Part shown: positions 21,964-32,900 of the stretch, one piece after another
Numbering within the stretch: the first letter of the stretch is position 1
Layout: each line of letters starts with the position of its first letter
Source: Fulvivirga kasyanovii
GTDB taxonomy: Bacteria; Bacteroidota; Bacteroidia; Cytophagales; Cyclobacteriaceae
Direction: 5' to 3'
Assembly (NCBI RefSeq): GCF_009711405.1
Contig: NZ_SMLW01000671.1
Coordinates: 1-55,204 of the forward strand
Length of the DNA stretch: 55,204 bases
Notes under the pieces: model-generated
The model's database searches: none
Told to the model about the DNA's origin: nothing
The model's input: the letters and a program-made list of their open reading frames with translations, nothing else
Program-made: the position numbers and the translations under genes

Positions 21964-23163
21964 ATGGATTTACCAAAACACAACCATGAAGGTAAAACCT
22001 CCAGGAGGACCTTCATGCAGCAATCTGCCATGGCCGGTGCCGGACTGGCATTGGCCAGCCCTCTACAACTATTCGCTCAGTCTGCGCAAGACCCACAAAA
22101 GAGCAGAAATATAAAAACAAGAGGGTATGCAGCTAAAGATGAATCAGGAAAGCTGAGACCCTGGGAGTTTGAGCGCAGGCCAGTAGGCGATGATGATATT
22201 TTGATCGATATCAAATACGCAAGTATCTGTCACTCAGATATCCACCAGATGAAGGGGCATTGGGGACAGCAGCAATATCCTCAGGTGCCAGGTCATGAGA
22301 TCGTAGGTGTAGTAGCTGCGATTGGCAAGAATGTAACCAAATTTAAGGTTGGAGACCGTGCCGGGGTCGGATGTATGGTAGATAGTTGTATGGAATGTGA
22401 AAGTTGCACACATGGTGAGGAGCATTTTTGTGACAGAGGAGAAACCGTGTTTACCTACGGTTATCCTATGAAGTCCGAACCCACAGGTATTTCACAAGGT
22501 GGATACTCGGATAAAATAGTAGTCAGAGACCATTTTGCCGTTCATATACCGGGCCACATCAGCTTTGAAGAAGCCGCGCCGCTATTATGTGCCGGCATTA
22601 CCACATATTCGCCGTTGATGAATGCACAATTCAAAGTAGGTGATCAGGTAGGGGTTGCCGGGATTGGCGGTTTAGGTCATATGGCGGTAAAACTTGCTGT
22701 ATCCAAAGGTGCGGAAGTATATGCTTTTACCACTTCTCCTGATAAAGTTGAAGACATCAAGTCATGGGGAGCGAAAGAGGTAATTATAGTAGACGAGGCT
22801 TTTAACAACATGCAGTCTTACAGTAAGAAGCTGGATTATATGATCTGTACGATCCCGTATCAGTTCAATGCCGCTCCTTACATTTCCTGCGTAAAGCCGT
22901 TTGGCACTTTTACCTATGTAGGAATGCCTGAGGGGTTTGAGCTCTCTTATAATAACCTGGCCCTGGCTTCAAGCAGAGTTAATTTAAATGCATCATTGAT
23001 AGGTGGCATACCTGAGACACAAGAGGTGATCCATTATTGTGCTGATAATGGCATCAGGCCTCAGATACAGGTGATAAAGGCTACAGAAATTAACAGTGCG
23101 TGGGAAAAGGTTGTAAATAAGCAAGCGCGCTACAGGTATGTCATTGACGCGGCAACTTTCTAA
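21964..23163 (+). CDS. TAT-exported zinc alcohol dehydrogenase (MDR/CAD type)
   Basis: This 399-aa protein has a twin-arginine signal (SRRTFMQQSAMAGAGLAL) ending in LFAQSAQ, unusual for this normally cytosolic family. Catalytic zinc ligands are in YASICHSDIHQ and PGHEIVG. The structural zinc site is CMVDSCMECESCTHGEEHFC, and the NAD(P)-binding loop is GIGGLGHMAVKLA. It is closest in plan to YahK/cinnamyl-alcohol dehydrogenases, which reduce aldehydes with NADPH. Periplasmic export raises the question of where it gets its cofactor; it may be carried folded with it. A cytosolic paralogue is the last gene of this operon. Confidence 0.9.
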   Translation: MDLPKHNHEGKTSRRTFMQQSAMAGAGLALASPLQLFAQSAQDPQKSRNIKTRGYAAKDESGKLRPWEFERRPVGDDDILIDIKYASICHSDIHQMKGHWGQQQYPQVPGHEIVGVVAAIGKNVTKFKVGDRAGVGCMVDSCMECESCTHGEEHFCDRGETVFTYGYPMKSEPTGISQGGYSDKIVVRDHFAVHIPGHISFEEAAPLLCAGITTYSPLMNAQFKVGDQVGVAGIGGLGHMAVKLAVSKGAEVYAFTTSPDKVEDIKSWGAKEVIIVDEAFNNMQSYSKKLDYMICTIPYQFNAAPYISCVKPFGTFTYVGMPEGFELSYNNLALASSRVNLNASLIGGIPETQEVIHYCADNGIRPQIQVIKATEINSAWEKVVNKQARYRYVIDAATF

Positions 23164-23178
23164 GGAACCACATGTTAT

Positions 23179-23643
23179 ATGAAGATTCCCCTAATAATAG
23201 CTCTATTTATTGCGGAATTGGGTGCTGTAGGCGTTGGCTGCAATAAGGATGTTGAAAAACCTGATAACATGAATGCACATATACAAACAACCCGGGTAAA
23301 AGTTGCAGTAGGTTCGCACGTGTTTGAAGTTATACTGTACGATAATCCTACTTCACATAGTTTAATTGAGCAAATGCCTTTTACCGTGGAGTTGGAGGAT
23401 TATGCCGGCAAAGAAAAGATCTTTCAGCCAAAGCAGCCCCTGAATAAAACAGGGGCCCCCAAAGGCGCTGACCCTAATGTAGGAGATATTATGTGTTACG
23501 GGCCATGGGGTAATATTGCTATATTTTATGACGAAGCCGGATATGCCAACGGACTTATTCCCATGGGCCGAATAAATGATGTTGATGGGTTTGTGAAAGC
23601 TCTGACTGCAAGCTCATCAGTAACTTTTAAAATAGATAATTAA
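23179..23643 (+). CDS. cyclophilin-like-fold protein, probable lipoprotein
   Basis: This 154-aa protein has a leader ending in [10 protein letters not shown], a possible lipobox. The body has the compact cyclophilin-like fold seen in small Bacteroidota/Firmicutes proteins: [51 protein letters not shown] and [14 protein letters not shown]. Members usually stand beside oxidoreductases and AraC or flavodoxin genes; their activity is not established. It sits 15 bp after the exported dehydrogenase and 4 bp before the second cupin. Confidence 0.75.
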   Translation: MKIPLIIALFIAELGAVGVGCNKDVEKPDNMNAHIQTTRVKVAVGSHVFEVILYDNPTSHSLIEQMPFTVELEDYAGKEKIFQPKQPLNKTGAPKGADPNVGDIMCYGPWGNIAIFYDEAGYANGLIPMGRINDVDGFVKALTASSSVTFKIDN

Positions 23644-23647
23644 ACGT

Positions 23648-24049
23648 ATGGAGATAGTAAAAAACAGTGAGCTGGATTCGATAAAAGGTCCCGAAGCGTG
23701 GTTTACAGGTATGGTGAGAATAGATCCTTTATTTGCAAAAAGAGAGGAGACCAGGAGTGCCGGAGCTTTGGTAACTTTTGAACCTGGAGCCAGAACGGCA
23801 TGGCATACGCATCCGGCAGGCCAGATATTAATTATACAATCAGGGCTTGGCCGGGTGCAAAGGGAAGGCGGTCTGATAGAGGAAGTACAGTCAGGGGATG
23901 TGGTGTGGTTTGAACCTGGCGAAAAACACTGGCACGGAGCATCCCCCGGGAAGGCCATGAGCCACATTGCCATTCAGGAAGAAGTGGATGGTGAAGTGGT
24001 AACCTGGATGGAGAAGGTGTCGGATGAACAATATATTAAAAATGGATAA
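23648..24049 (+). CDS. cytosolic cupin protein (mandelonitrile-lyase-like)
   Basis: This 133-aa protein is a single cupin without a signal peptide. [19 protein letters not shown] is motif 1 and [14 protein letters not shown] is motif 2; the metal ligands are the two His of HTH and the last His. It is closely similar to the exported cupin at 21490 and shares the [10 protein letters not shown] end. The small DUF2255 gene begins before its stop codon, so translation is likely coupled. Confidence 0.88.
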   Translation: MEIVKNSELDSIKGPEAWFTGMVRIDPLFAKREETRSAGALVTFEPGARTAWHTHPAGQILIIQSGLGRVQREGGLIEEVQSGDVVWFEPGEKHWHGASPGKAMSHIAIQEEVDGEVVTWMEKVSDEQYIKNG

Positions 24050-24431
24050 TATTTCTAAAACGTTAACTCAAGAGGAAATAGCGCAGATTGCCCTAAAAGA
24101 TGACTTCCATATTGCTCCTTATAGAGCTGATGGAAAAACCTTTGGTACCCCGACATGGATATGGGTGGTAATGGTAGAAGGGGAGCTGTACGTTCGAGCT
24201 TATAATGGCACCGGGTCGAGATGGTATAAGTCTGCCATAGATCAGGGGGCGGGTAAAATAGAAGCGGCCGGCTTGGTGAAGAGCGTACGCTTTAAACCCG
24301 TTAGCGGGAAGATCAATGAAAAGATTGATGAGGCATATCGCCGGAAGTATAATGGTAGCCCCTATCTCAATGCTATGATCAGTGAAAGGACCAAAGCCGC
24401 AACCATTCAAATATTACCGGGAGTTGAATAA
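24042..24431 (+). CDS. DUF2255-family protein
   Basis: I use the ATG at 24042, which overlaps the cupin stop by 8 bp; a longer frame from 24024 is less likely. The product (about 129 aa) has the family marks [30 protein letters not shown] and an alpha-helical end with [17 protein letters not shown]. The fold is probably a split-barrel flavin- or F420-binding-like domain, but no activity is established. Its position between a cupin and a dehydrogenase suggests a role in the same pathway. Confidence 0.8.
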   Translation: MDNISKTLTQEEIAQIALKDDFHIAPYRADGKTFGTPTWIWVVMVEGELYVRAYNGTGSRWYKSAIDQGAGKIEAAGLVKSVRFKPVSGKINEKIDEAYRRKYNGSPYLNAMISERTKAATIQILPGVE

Positions 24432-24454
24432 TAGTAAGTATAATAACTAAGAAA

Positions 24455-25498
24455 ATGGACACAACACTAACAAAAGCATACGGAACGGATTCTGCAAAAG
24501 CCCCACTTCATGATATGGAGATTAAACGCCGGGCTCTTTTAGAGAATGATGTGGAAATTGAAATTTTATATTGTGGAATTTGCCATTCGGACCTGCATGC
24601 TATTAAAAATGACTGGGGTGGAACAACTTATCCTATAGTTCCAGGGCATGAGATAGTAGGAAAAATTACCAAAACAGGAGACAAGGTAGCCAGGTTCAAA
24701 GTAGGTGACCTGGCTGCAATTGGCTGTATTGTGGACAGTTGCAGAAATTGTGAGCATTGCCATAATAGCGAAGAGATGTTTTGTGAGAAAGGATGGACGC
24801 TGGTATTTAATGCACCGGACAAGCACCTCGGTGGTGTGACCTATGGAGGCTTCTCCAAAAACATAGTAGCAGATGCCGATTATGTGTTAAAGATGCCTGC
24901 CTTTGAAAACCTGGCGGCGGCAGCTCCTTTGCTATGTGCGGGTATTACTGTTTACTCTCCGCTCAGACACTGGCATGCAGGCCCTGGCAAGAAGATCGGC
25001 ATCATCGGTATCGGAGGCCTGGGGCATATGGCTATCAAAATAGCCAAGGCAATGGGATCCCAGGTTGTCGTTTTCACCACCAGCCCTGATAAAATGGATG
25101 ATGCAAAGAGACTTGGCGCCGATGAAGCAGTGCTGTCCAAAGACGCGGATCAAATGAAAACTCAGAAAGGGTTTGATATGATCCTGGATACAGTTTCAGC
25201 CAGGCATGATGTAAACATGTACCTGAATACTCTGAAAGTAGATGGTAGTCTGGTACTGGTTGGGCTACCCAATGAACCCCTGGAAATCGGGGCTTTCAAT
25301 GTGGTCAATGGCCGCAAGAGCTTTTCAGGTTCCAATATCGGAGGTATAGCTGAGACCCAGGAAATGCTGGATTTTTGTAAGGAACATAATATTACCGCAG
25401 ATATTGAGTTAATCCAAACCGATGAAATCAATGTGGCTTTGGAAAGGCTTGAGCGAAACGATGTGAAGTACCGCTTTGTCATTGACTTAAAATCTTAA
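24455..25498 (+). CDS. zinc alcohol dehydrogenase (MDR/CAD type), cytosolic
   Basis: This 347-aa protein has catalytic-zinc ligands in YCGICHSDLHA and PGHEIVG. Structural-zinc Cys residues are in CIVDSCRNCEHCHNSEEMFC, and the Rossmann loop is GIGGLGHMAIKIAKAMG. It probably reduces aldehydes with NADPH like YahK or AdhC-type enzymes. It is a paralogue of the TAT-exported enzyme three genes upstream and lacks the signal. It is the last gene of the operon; the minus-strand frame downstream overlaps its 3' end. Confidence 0.92.
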   Translation: MDTTLTKAYGTDSAKAPLHDMEIKRRALLENDVEIEILYCGICHSDLHAIKNDWGGTTYPIVPGHEIVGKITKTGDKVARFKVGDLAAIGCIVDSCRNCEHCHNSEEMFCEKGWTLVFNAPDKHLGGVTYGGFSKNIVADADYVLKMPAFENLAAAAPLLCAGITVYSPLRHWHAGPGKKIGIIGIGGLGHMAIKIAKAMGSQVVVFTTSPDKMDDAKRLGADEAVLSKDADQMKTQKGFDMILDTVSARHDVNMYLNTLKVDGSLVLVGLPNEPLEIGAFNVVNGRKSFSGSNIGGIAETQEMLDFCKEHNITADIELIQTDEINVALERLERNDVKYRFVIDLKS

Positions 25499-25730
25499 TT
25501 AGCGATGAAATGGACGTCTGGTGATCATTGATGATAGGGCAGGCGTCCTGTTTTTCTGCTCTCCTGAGTAGTTTACTCATAACGGGTAAGTACGGCTGGC
25601 GCCACCTATTAAGCCCTGTTTCGCATATCTCTGAGAGATAACATAGCGTTTCTTTGATCTCGTTCCCCGTTAAAAAGCAGTCATAAATATGATCCTCGTC
25701 ATAAATTTGTCTGCAGGTATAAGCGATCAT
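25479..25730 (-). CDS. hypothetical protein, uncertain
   Basis: This 83-codon frame fills the gap between the dehydrogenase and heme A synthase genes on the minus strand and overlaps the dehydrogenase stop by 20 bp. The translation (CFLTGNEIKETLCYLSEI, RWRQPYLPVMSKLLRRAEK) reads like a natural helical protein with good residue balance. I do not recognise it. It would be divergent from the heme A synthase gene with 25 bp between starts. Confidence 0.4.
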   Translation of the reverse strand: MIAYTCRQIYDEDHIYDCFLTGNEIKETLCYLSEICETGLNRWRQPYLPVMSKLLRRAEKQDACPIINDHQTSISSLIKILSQ

Positions 25731-25755
25731 TGCGGTCGATCAAACATTGAGCTAT

Positions 25756-26793
25756 ATGACCGCACATTATCAAACTGCTGTTGTAAACTGGCTGTATACA
25801 GGACTTTTCCTGGTAGTGGCTATGGTTGTAATTGGTGGCATAACCCGGCTCACCGGCTCAGGCTTATCCATGGTCGAATGGCAGGTGATTTCTGGTACCA
25901 TTCCACCACTAAGTACTGAAGAATGGGAAAAGGCATTTGATGCATACAAACAATTCCCTGAATACCAGAAGCTCAATTATCACCTCACACTTTCGGGATT
26001 CAAGAGCATATTCTGGTGGGAATATTCGCATCGTTTGATTGGTAGAGTTATCGGACTGGTATTTATTATCCCCTTCGTTTATTTTCTCTGGAAAAAAAGA
26101 CTCTCCCGGCGAGACACCAGAAACCTCATCTTTATCCTGCTTCTGGGTATGGCTCAGGGCGGCATGGGGTGGTTTATGGTCAAAAGCGGATTGGTTGATA
26201 ACCCTCATGTGAGCCATTATCGATTGGCCGCACATCTCAGTCTGGCTTTCTTACTTATTGGAGCTATACTATGGCTTATTTTAAAGATTAAGTACCCCAG
26301 CCCGAAGAGATTTGCTTCCATAGAAAGTTTAAGGTTTCCATGGGCCGTAGTTTGTCTTGTAGCCATATTTATTCAAGTTATACTCGGAGCTTTTGTGGCG
26401 GGCCTTAAGTCCGGCTACTATTACAACACATTCCCTTTAATGGACGGCAAGCTTATACCCTGGGATACCTTTACTTCATCAGGCACCGGAGTTTGGGAGA
26501 GTGGGGCTTTTGTGCAGTTTCTTCACCGTTGGTTTGCCTGGATCGTTTTCATCGCCATTGTTGCTACATGGCTGAAAATAAGGTCAGGGTATTGTTCCAT
26601 ACGGGTGAGAAAGTATTCAAATTTCCTTGTACTCATGGCTTTGGTTCAGGTTATAGTTGGTATTTCCACTCTGGTACTTGCCGTACCACTGTTTCTTGGC
26701 GTTGCACATCAGGTTATAGCAACCATGCTTTTTGGCTTGTCATTATCATTGCTGTATCATGTGCGTCATTGCGGCGAGTTTGCGTTTACTTGA
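25756..26793 (+). CDS. ctaA: heme A synthase (COX15/CtaA family)
   Basis: I choose the ATG at 25756 over the in-frame TTG at 25747. The 345-aa product has eight hydrophobic helices in two four-helix halves. The heme-binding His residues are in EYSHRLIGR and NPHVSHYRLAAHL of the first half and in FLHRWFAWIVF and GVAHQVIATML of the second. GGITRLTGSGLSMVEW is the family-typical N-terminal loop. The enzyme oxidises heme O to heme A for cytochrome oxidase. No oxidase or heme O synthase gene is next to it here. A bidirectional terminator follows. Confidence 0.93.
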   Translation: MTAHYQTAVVNWLYTGLFLVVAMVVIGGITRLTGSGLSMVEWQVISGTIPPLSTEEWEKAFDAYKQFPEYQKLNYHLTLSGFKSIFWWEYSHRLIGRVIGLVFIIPFVYFLWKKRLSRRDTRNLIFILLLGMAQGGMGWFMVKSGLVDNPHVSHYRLAAHLSLAFLLIGAILWLILKIKYPSPKRFASIESLRFPWAVVCLVAIFIQVILGAFVAGLKSGYYYNTFPLMDGKLIPWDTFTSSGTGVWESGAFVQFLHRWFAWIVFIAIVATWLKIRSGYCSIRVRKYSNFLVLMALVQVIVGISTLVLAVPLFLGVAHQVIATMLFGLSLSLLYHVRHCGEFAFT

Positions 26794-26868
26794 GTTAATT
26801 TTTCTCTCAAAATAATCCCTTATGACTATCTAAGAGCCATTTTTAGCCAATTTTCGGTATGAAAATAC

Positions 26869-26900
26869 AAAAAGGACACCCGGTCAGGATGTCCTTTTTT
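26869..26900. terminator. bidirectional terminator
   Basis: AAAAAGGACA pairs with TGTCCTTTTT over 10 bp around an 11-nt loop. It has T-runs in both directions and lies between the convergent heme A synthase and alpha-2-macroglobulin genes. Confidence 0.85.
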
Positions 26901-26938
26901 GTGCCTATTGCTATATTATGCTCAGTTGCTAACTGCTA

Positions 26939-29900
26939 CTATTTCCCTGTCTCCACCTTCAACGTCACTGCCTCACTGTGGCTTTTAAATTCAGGAGCGT
27001 ACATATTTTGAATAGTCGTGATGCCATTGGTGAAAGTACCGGCATTGTTCACCCTCAGGTCGTATTCAAAAACATAAACGCCCTTAGGTAACTTATCAAA
27101 AAAGAAATTGGTGCTCGCATCCTTGGTGGACTCGTAGTACCCCAGACCATCCTGCCATTTGTATTCGGACAGTGTGCTTACCGGCTCAAGGCCTGATGCA
27201 CGCTGATCTTTCATATGCATAAACTCCATATCCCGGTCAGCTTTCAGTATGATCCTTATCCTTAACAGGTCACCAGGCTTCAGGCTGAGTGAATCGGTAA
27301 CTGCGGTCAATACTTCACCCTGAGCATCTCTGGTAACCAAAAATACATCTTTGTTCAAAGTTATGGCATTGGTCGAAGATGCAGTGATGTTATCAATATC
27401 TTCAAAGTACTGCCAGTATAAGCTTCCCCAAACCATCTTATTGCCTTGGTTTGTTAGTGTTACTTTGCCCATTTCCTGTGAAATGCTTTCTTTTGGCCAG
27501 GTCTTCTTGAAGTAACCGCTACCGGCTTCTGCCTGACCTGCTTCTACCGGCAGGGAGCCCACCTTTACTGATACATCATTGGTATTGCTAACCTCCGGAG
27601 ATCTATCCAGTAGCAGGGCATAAATGGCCTCAGAGGTAGCCTTTGTGGTTTTCCACCGGTTCGCCTGTTTATGTTTAAGCAGCCATTGCGTCAGTTCATT
27701 GTACACCTCTTGTCGCTCTTTCTCATTGTCCATAATCTCATAAAAGGCCTCCGTGATCATAGCCTGGGTTTCAATATCCGACCTGTTCCAGTAATACCCT
27801 CCCTCGTTGGCTTTCCAATACCTGCCTCTTTCCTCGCTGAGTATGCTGGTTTCTTGTAGTGAAGCTAAAATTTCGGCTGTCACTTCTTTGTTCCCTGCAC
27901 GGTGCTGGGCCAAGGCTATCATAGCTTTGGGCATGAGGTCGAAATTAGTCCAGTATTTAGCGGATTGTTCGAGGTAGTACTGATAAGCAGGTTCCAATGC
28001 TTCAGAACGGTCATATTCATAGAAGCTTCTGGTATAGAGATAATGTACCTGAATATTACTGATGTTGTTTTTCTCAAGGTAGCCCTTTTCGCGTTTTTCC
28101 GAATCAGCCAGCAGCCTTCTATAGTCATTGATCAATTCACTATCCATATAGCTGACGCCCTTTTCCTGCAAATCATCATTATCAGGCAAAGCTTTATTTG
28201 CGTCAATTTTACTAAGGTGCCCAAGGCCGGCTATAATGTGTTGTGTGATGTACCTGTTAGGGTAGGGGTTTCCACTAAACCATGGGAAGCCACCATTACT
28301 CAGTTGCATTTGTGCCAGTTTCTGGTAATTATCCTTCGATTCTTCGGCAACCTTGTCAAGGTCAAAAAGCAGGGCTATACGCTTTTGCTGTTCAGCCTCG
28401 CTTTTTGCATCCCGGAGCCAGGGAGTTTCCTGTATCAATATCGATTTCAATTCAGCGTTGGTTTCCAGCTTACTAACCAAAGCACCTGATGATTTCCATT
28501 TTTCAAAGACCTCTTTGATCGCCGGATTACTATTGATGATGTCTGCAGCGAGTGAATTCGCATAATAGCGGGCGAAAGTTTGTTCGGAGCATTCGAATGG
28601 GAATTCCATCAGGTACGGCAAAGATTTAATAGCATACCATACAGGATTGGTGGTCAATTCAAAGGTTAGCTGATGATGGTCCAAAGTCGTTGAACTGTTA
28701 TTGACCAGCTTATCCAGGGTAAGTTCTTTGGTTGTATTGGCTTTCACCGTTAGTGGCAGCGTTTCAGTCACAAGCTGCCTGTTAGAGAGTATGGGTATGA
28801 TATTCTGCTCACCGTCACTGTACGTGCCTGTTGTGGCTACTATTTTATACTGTACGGCATCGTGGCCGCCCTGTATGTTAAGGTTCCAGCTTACCATGTT
28901 ACTGCCTTTGGCGGTCACATTACAAGCCGTGCGTACCGGGCTTAAGTGGAGAAGCCCTGAAGTAATGTCGTTACCGGTAACCGGATCGGTAAGCTGTATC
29001 TCAACCTGCACTTGTTGAGGTGCGTCCATAAGGTTGACCACCTTAGCGGTCAATTGCAACTGATCTCCTTTTCGCAGGAATCGTGGCGCATTGGGCACCA
29101 CCATTAACTCCTTTTGTGTAACGGTTTGTAAAAATTTGTAACCCACTACTAAATCTTTGTTGTGGGCCAGTAATTGAAGTTTCCAGCGAGTCAGTGCTTC
29201 CGGAGTGGTAAAATTGAAGGATATTTCACCTTTTTTGTTCGTTTTCAACTGTGGAAAAAAGAATGCCGTCTCTCGCAAGTCGCTTCTTGCCTTAACTTGT
29301 GCAAGCATTTCATCCAGCTTCTTTTGACCTGCTTTGGTAGTAATAATAACCACACCATTAGCAGCCTGGGAGCCATACAGTGCTGTGGCAGCGTCGCCCT
29401 TTAATATTTCCATGGAGGCTACGTCGCCTGCTCCAAGATCCGCTTGCTGTACAATAACACCATCTATAACATACAAAGGCATATCTCCACTGTCTACGCT
29501 ACTATTGCCTCTAATTCTGATTTGCCTGCTTCCCTCCATAGCGCTTACTTCCACACCGGCTGCACGTCCAGCCAGATCAACAGCTATTTCTTCCGAAATC
29601 TCTTCTTCATCGGCAACTTCAACAATTTCCTCTACGGCATACCCCAGAGCCTGTTTTTTCCTTTCCAATGCCATGGCAGTAACCACCACATCTGATAACT
29701 GACGAACATCCGGAGACATCTCTACATCGATAACGTTTTTGCCTTTGGGGTCAACCTCAAGGGTTGAAAGGCCTATAAAACTGAATACCAGTACATCTCC
29801 CTTTTTGACAGCAAGCTTATATTTCCCATGTTCGTCAGTTATAGTACCGCGGGTGGTTCCTTTGACAATTACGTTTACCCCGGCCAGCACTCTTTCTTCT

Positions 29901-32900
29901 TCGATAGATGTTACCATGCCGTAGACATAGCCGGCAGGCAGGTTTTTGTCCTGGCTTAATTTTGCCAACGAGGGGCGATCCTCCAGGTTATAGAGCCTCA
30001 GGCTGTTCAGGTACCGGTTGTTATAGTAAGCAGAACGGGTAAGATGAAAGCCAAACCAGTTAAACTGATTATGCCTGATTACCGGGGCCTGATAATAATT
30101 TTGCGAAATGTTTCTGATATTGAAGTAAGCCTGTCCGAAAGACGAATGGGCATTATTGGGATTATAGGCATAATAGTACCCGCCGGAATTAGCATTAGGA
30201 TCGAAATTCCAACCATGAGGTTTGAACTGGTCAAGCGAGGCATCGTACATCGAGGTCAGAAATTCCACTTCCGCCCGTTCTTTTCTCTTGCCTTTAACTT
30301 TAAAACTCCAGGTTTCTTCTGCTCCCGGCTGTAGTTTGTCGCGGAAAGTCAGGGTTTCAATTTCCAGTTTATTTGTTGGTATGCTCACAGCGATGCGCCG
30401 GGTACCGCTTTCAAAGGTGTTGTAGTTTACAAAATAGTAATGGATTGCAAAGCCTTCGGCGTCATTGCCGGTTACGTCTATCGTCAGCACTTTCGACTCA
30501 TCAGAAAGCTGAATAATATGGGTTTCACTGATTTTGTAGTCTTTATCAACTTCTACTATGAGCGTCAGGTCTTTGGAAGCAGTCCCGACGGTAAGCTTAA
30601 CCTGATCACCGACGTTATACACTGCTTTGTCCGTTTTTACTTCTATCAGTTGGTTATCACTAACTTTCGGCACCTTGGAGTTGTACACCTTAAACCATGC
30701 CTTGGCCTTAATCTCATTGCCTTTTTCATCGGTGGTGATAAGTTCGGCAAGGTAAGCGCCCAGTGGCCAGCTCTCATTGATATTTACAGGCAGGCTTCGG
30801 GTAGAGTCCGCGGTATTAAACTCAGTACTCATGTAAACTTCACCTGTAGGCCACGATTTCCAGTCTCCCGGTTCACTATAAGGCTCATGGGGAAATAACT
30901 TCCCATATTCTTCTTCCGAAATTTTAGGCAGATCAGGCAATGACCATGGCCGTTTTTTAAGTGGTGCAGCAGGAGCCTGCAACTTGTATATTTTTATCAT
31001 TCCACTGGCAGTTGCTTTTTCACCATTAAGGTTGGTTATCTCATAGCCCAGCTTTGGTGTTTTCTCATTAACATCAATGTTGTCTTTCACCTTTAATGAA
31101 GCTGATAGCATGTGGTACCCCACTTTGACGTTGGTGGTTGATGAGCGTGTTTCCCCGTTAATATCAATTACATCCGCGGTTATTTTATAGGTAAAAACAG
31201 GAAGGTCAGAAACATCCGTGCTTTCATCAGGAATAGCTTTAAATTTTATTTCATAGTTACCTTCACTATCAGTAATGACTTCACCTGAGGCGATCTCAAC
31301 AGGAGGAGAGTAGAACCTGGAGTTGTACCCCCATCTATACCAATAAGGAAGCTCTACACCTCGCTCAACGGCGTATTTAACTTTGGCATTACTGATACCG
31401 GCACCGCTGAAGGATTTAGCTTTGCCATCAACACTTATGGTATCATTTACACTGAAAGTTTGTTTTATGGCATTAAAGTTAACTTCGAAAGTGGGCCGCT
31501 TATATTCTTCAACAGAAATGTAAAGTTCACTGTAGGCAAAATTATCTATTTCTTCATCATAGAATTTGCTGGTGTCTTCTGTGTCCTCTTCTGCATACAG
31601 CATGTACTCTCCGTTCAGCCCGGTAGACGGAATTTTAAATTCACCACTAAAAGAACCAAACTCGTTGGTTTTCAATCTTAAAAAGCCTACCTCTTCACTG
31701 TTGACATCATCAAGATAAACCTCGACAAATTCTCCTGGAACTATGGAAGACTTATCATTGACTTCCTTGATAAGAATGCCTTTGAAGTAAATGGTTTGTC
31801 CCGGCCGGTAGATACTCCTGTCTGTGAAAAGGAATGCCCTGGCTGTTACATATTCATTTTCATTGTTTTGAGAAGACCTGTAACTTCTGTTAATATGGTG
31901 TCTGCCAAAATTTACAGTATCCCCATCCATGAAAACTGTTATAAGGGTAGGAATATAATTATCAGTCAGGGGAATAAAAGCAAAACCTCGCTCATTGCTG
32001 GTCAATGTTTCATCCAGGCTGACATTGGAATGGCTCAATGGATCATTGATAACACGTATAGTTCCGCCTTCCAGAGGTTTTCCTGTACTTCGGTCTACCA
32101 GTTGAAACCTTTGGCGGTTATTGATGTTGGCCGTAATTAAAGCTATATCAGTTACCTGAATAAGTCCAAAGGCTGTAATAGGGTCATAACCACTGTTGTT
32201 CTCTGTTGTGCTATAGATGAGGTAGCTACCTTTGTCCAGGGCTGGAAAAATAACCTCAGTCCCGTGGTGCTGGTAATCTCCGGGATTGATCAGGCTGTCT
32301 GACCACGACACTACCGGGGATAAGTTTTTAATGAAATCCACCCGCACGGAATCAAACCTGATATTGTTCCAGATCCTGATCTGCGATTGACTTAACCTGA
32401 AAATCCTGAAATGCAGGGAATCCACGTTAGTGTATTTTACAAGGGCTTTAAAAGGCTTGTCTGGTACTACAAATTCCTCCGTAGTGATGCTGAGTGATTT
32501 GGCTAAAATCGTCTCCTGTAGTTCGCGTGCCTTTTGCGCCCCATCACTATCCGGAAAGCGCCTGATTGCGCTTTCACAATATTTCAGGGCCTTATTCAAA
32601 TCACCCCAATTCCTGTAATGCGAAGCCAGGGCAAACTCTATAAGCGTGGAAGCGGGATGTTCCTTATGGGTGGCCAAAAGTCGCTCCAGGCTGTTAGTGT
32701 ATTTAAAAGGGGCTGTTGAAGAGGTGCCTGAAATATAAGATAGCCGTTCCAGGTCAAGGGCGACTAAAGCGTGGGTATCATTTCTTTCTGCATGATACTT
32801 CAATAGCTTCAGGTAAAGTTTAAGTACCTCATGCTGCGCTGTTGTAGCAGTATCTGAAAGGTTGATTTTGTCGAATGCATCGAAATAGGAGCTGTCAGGT

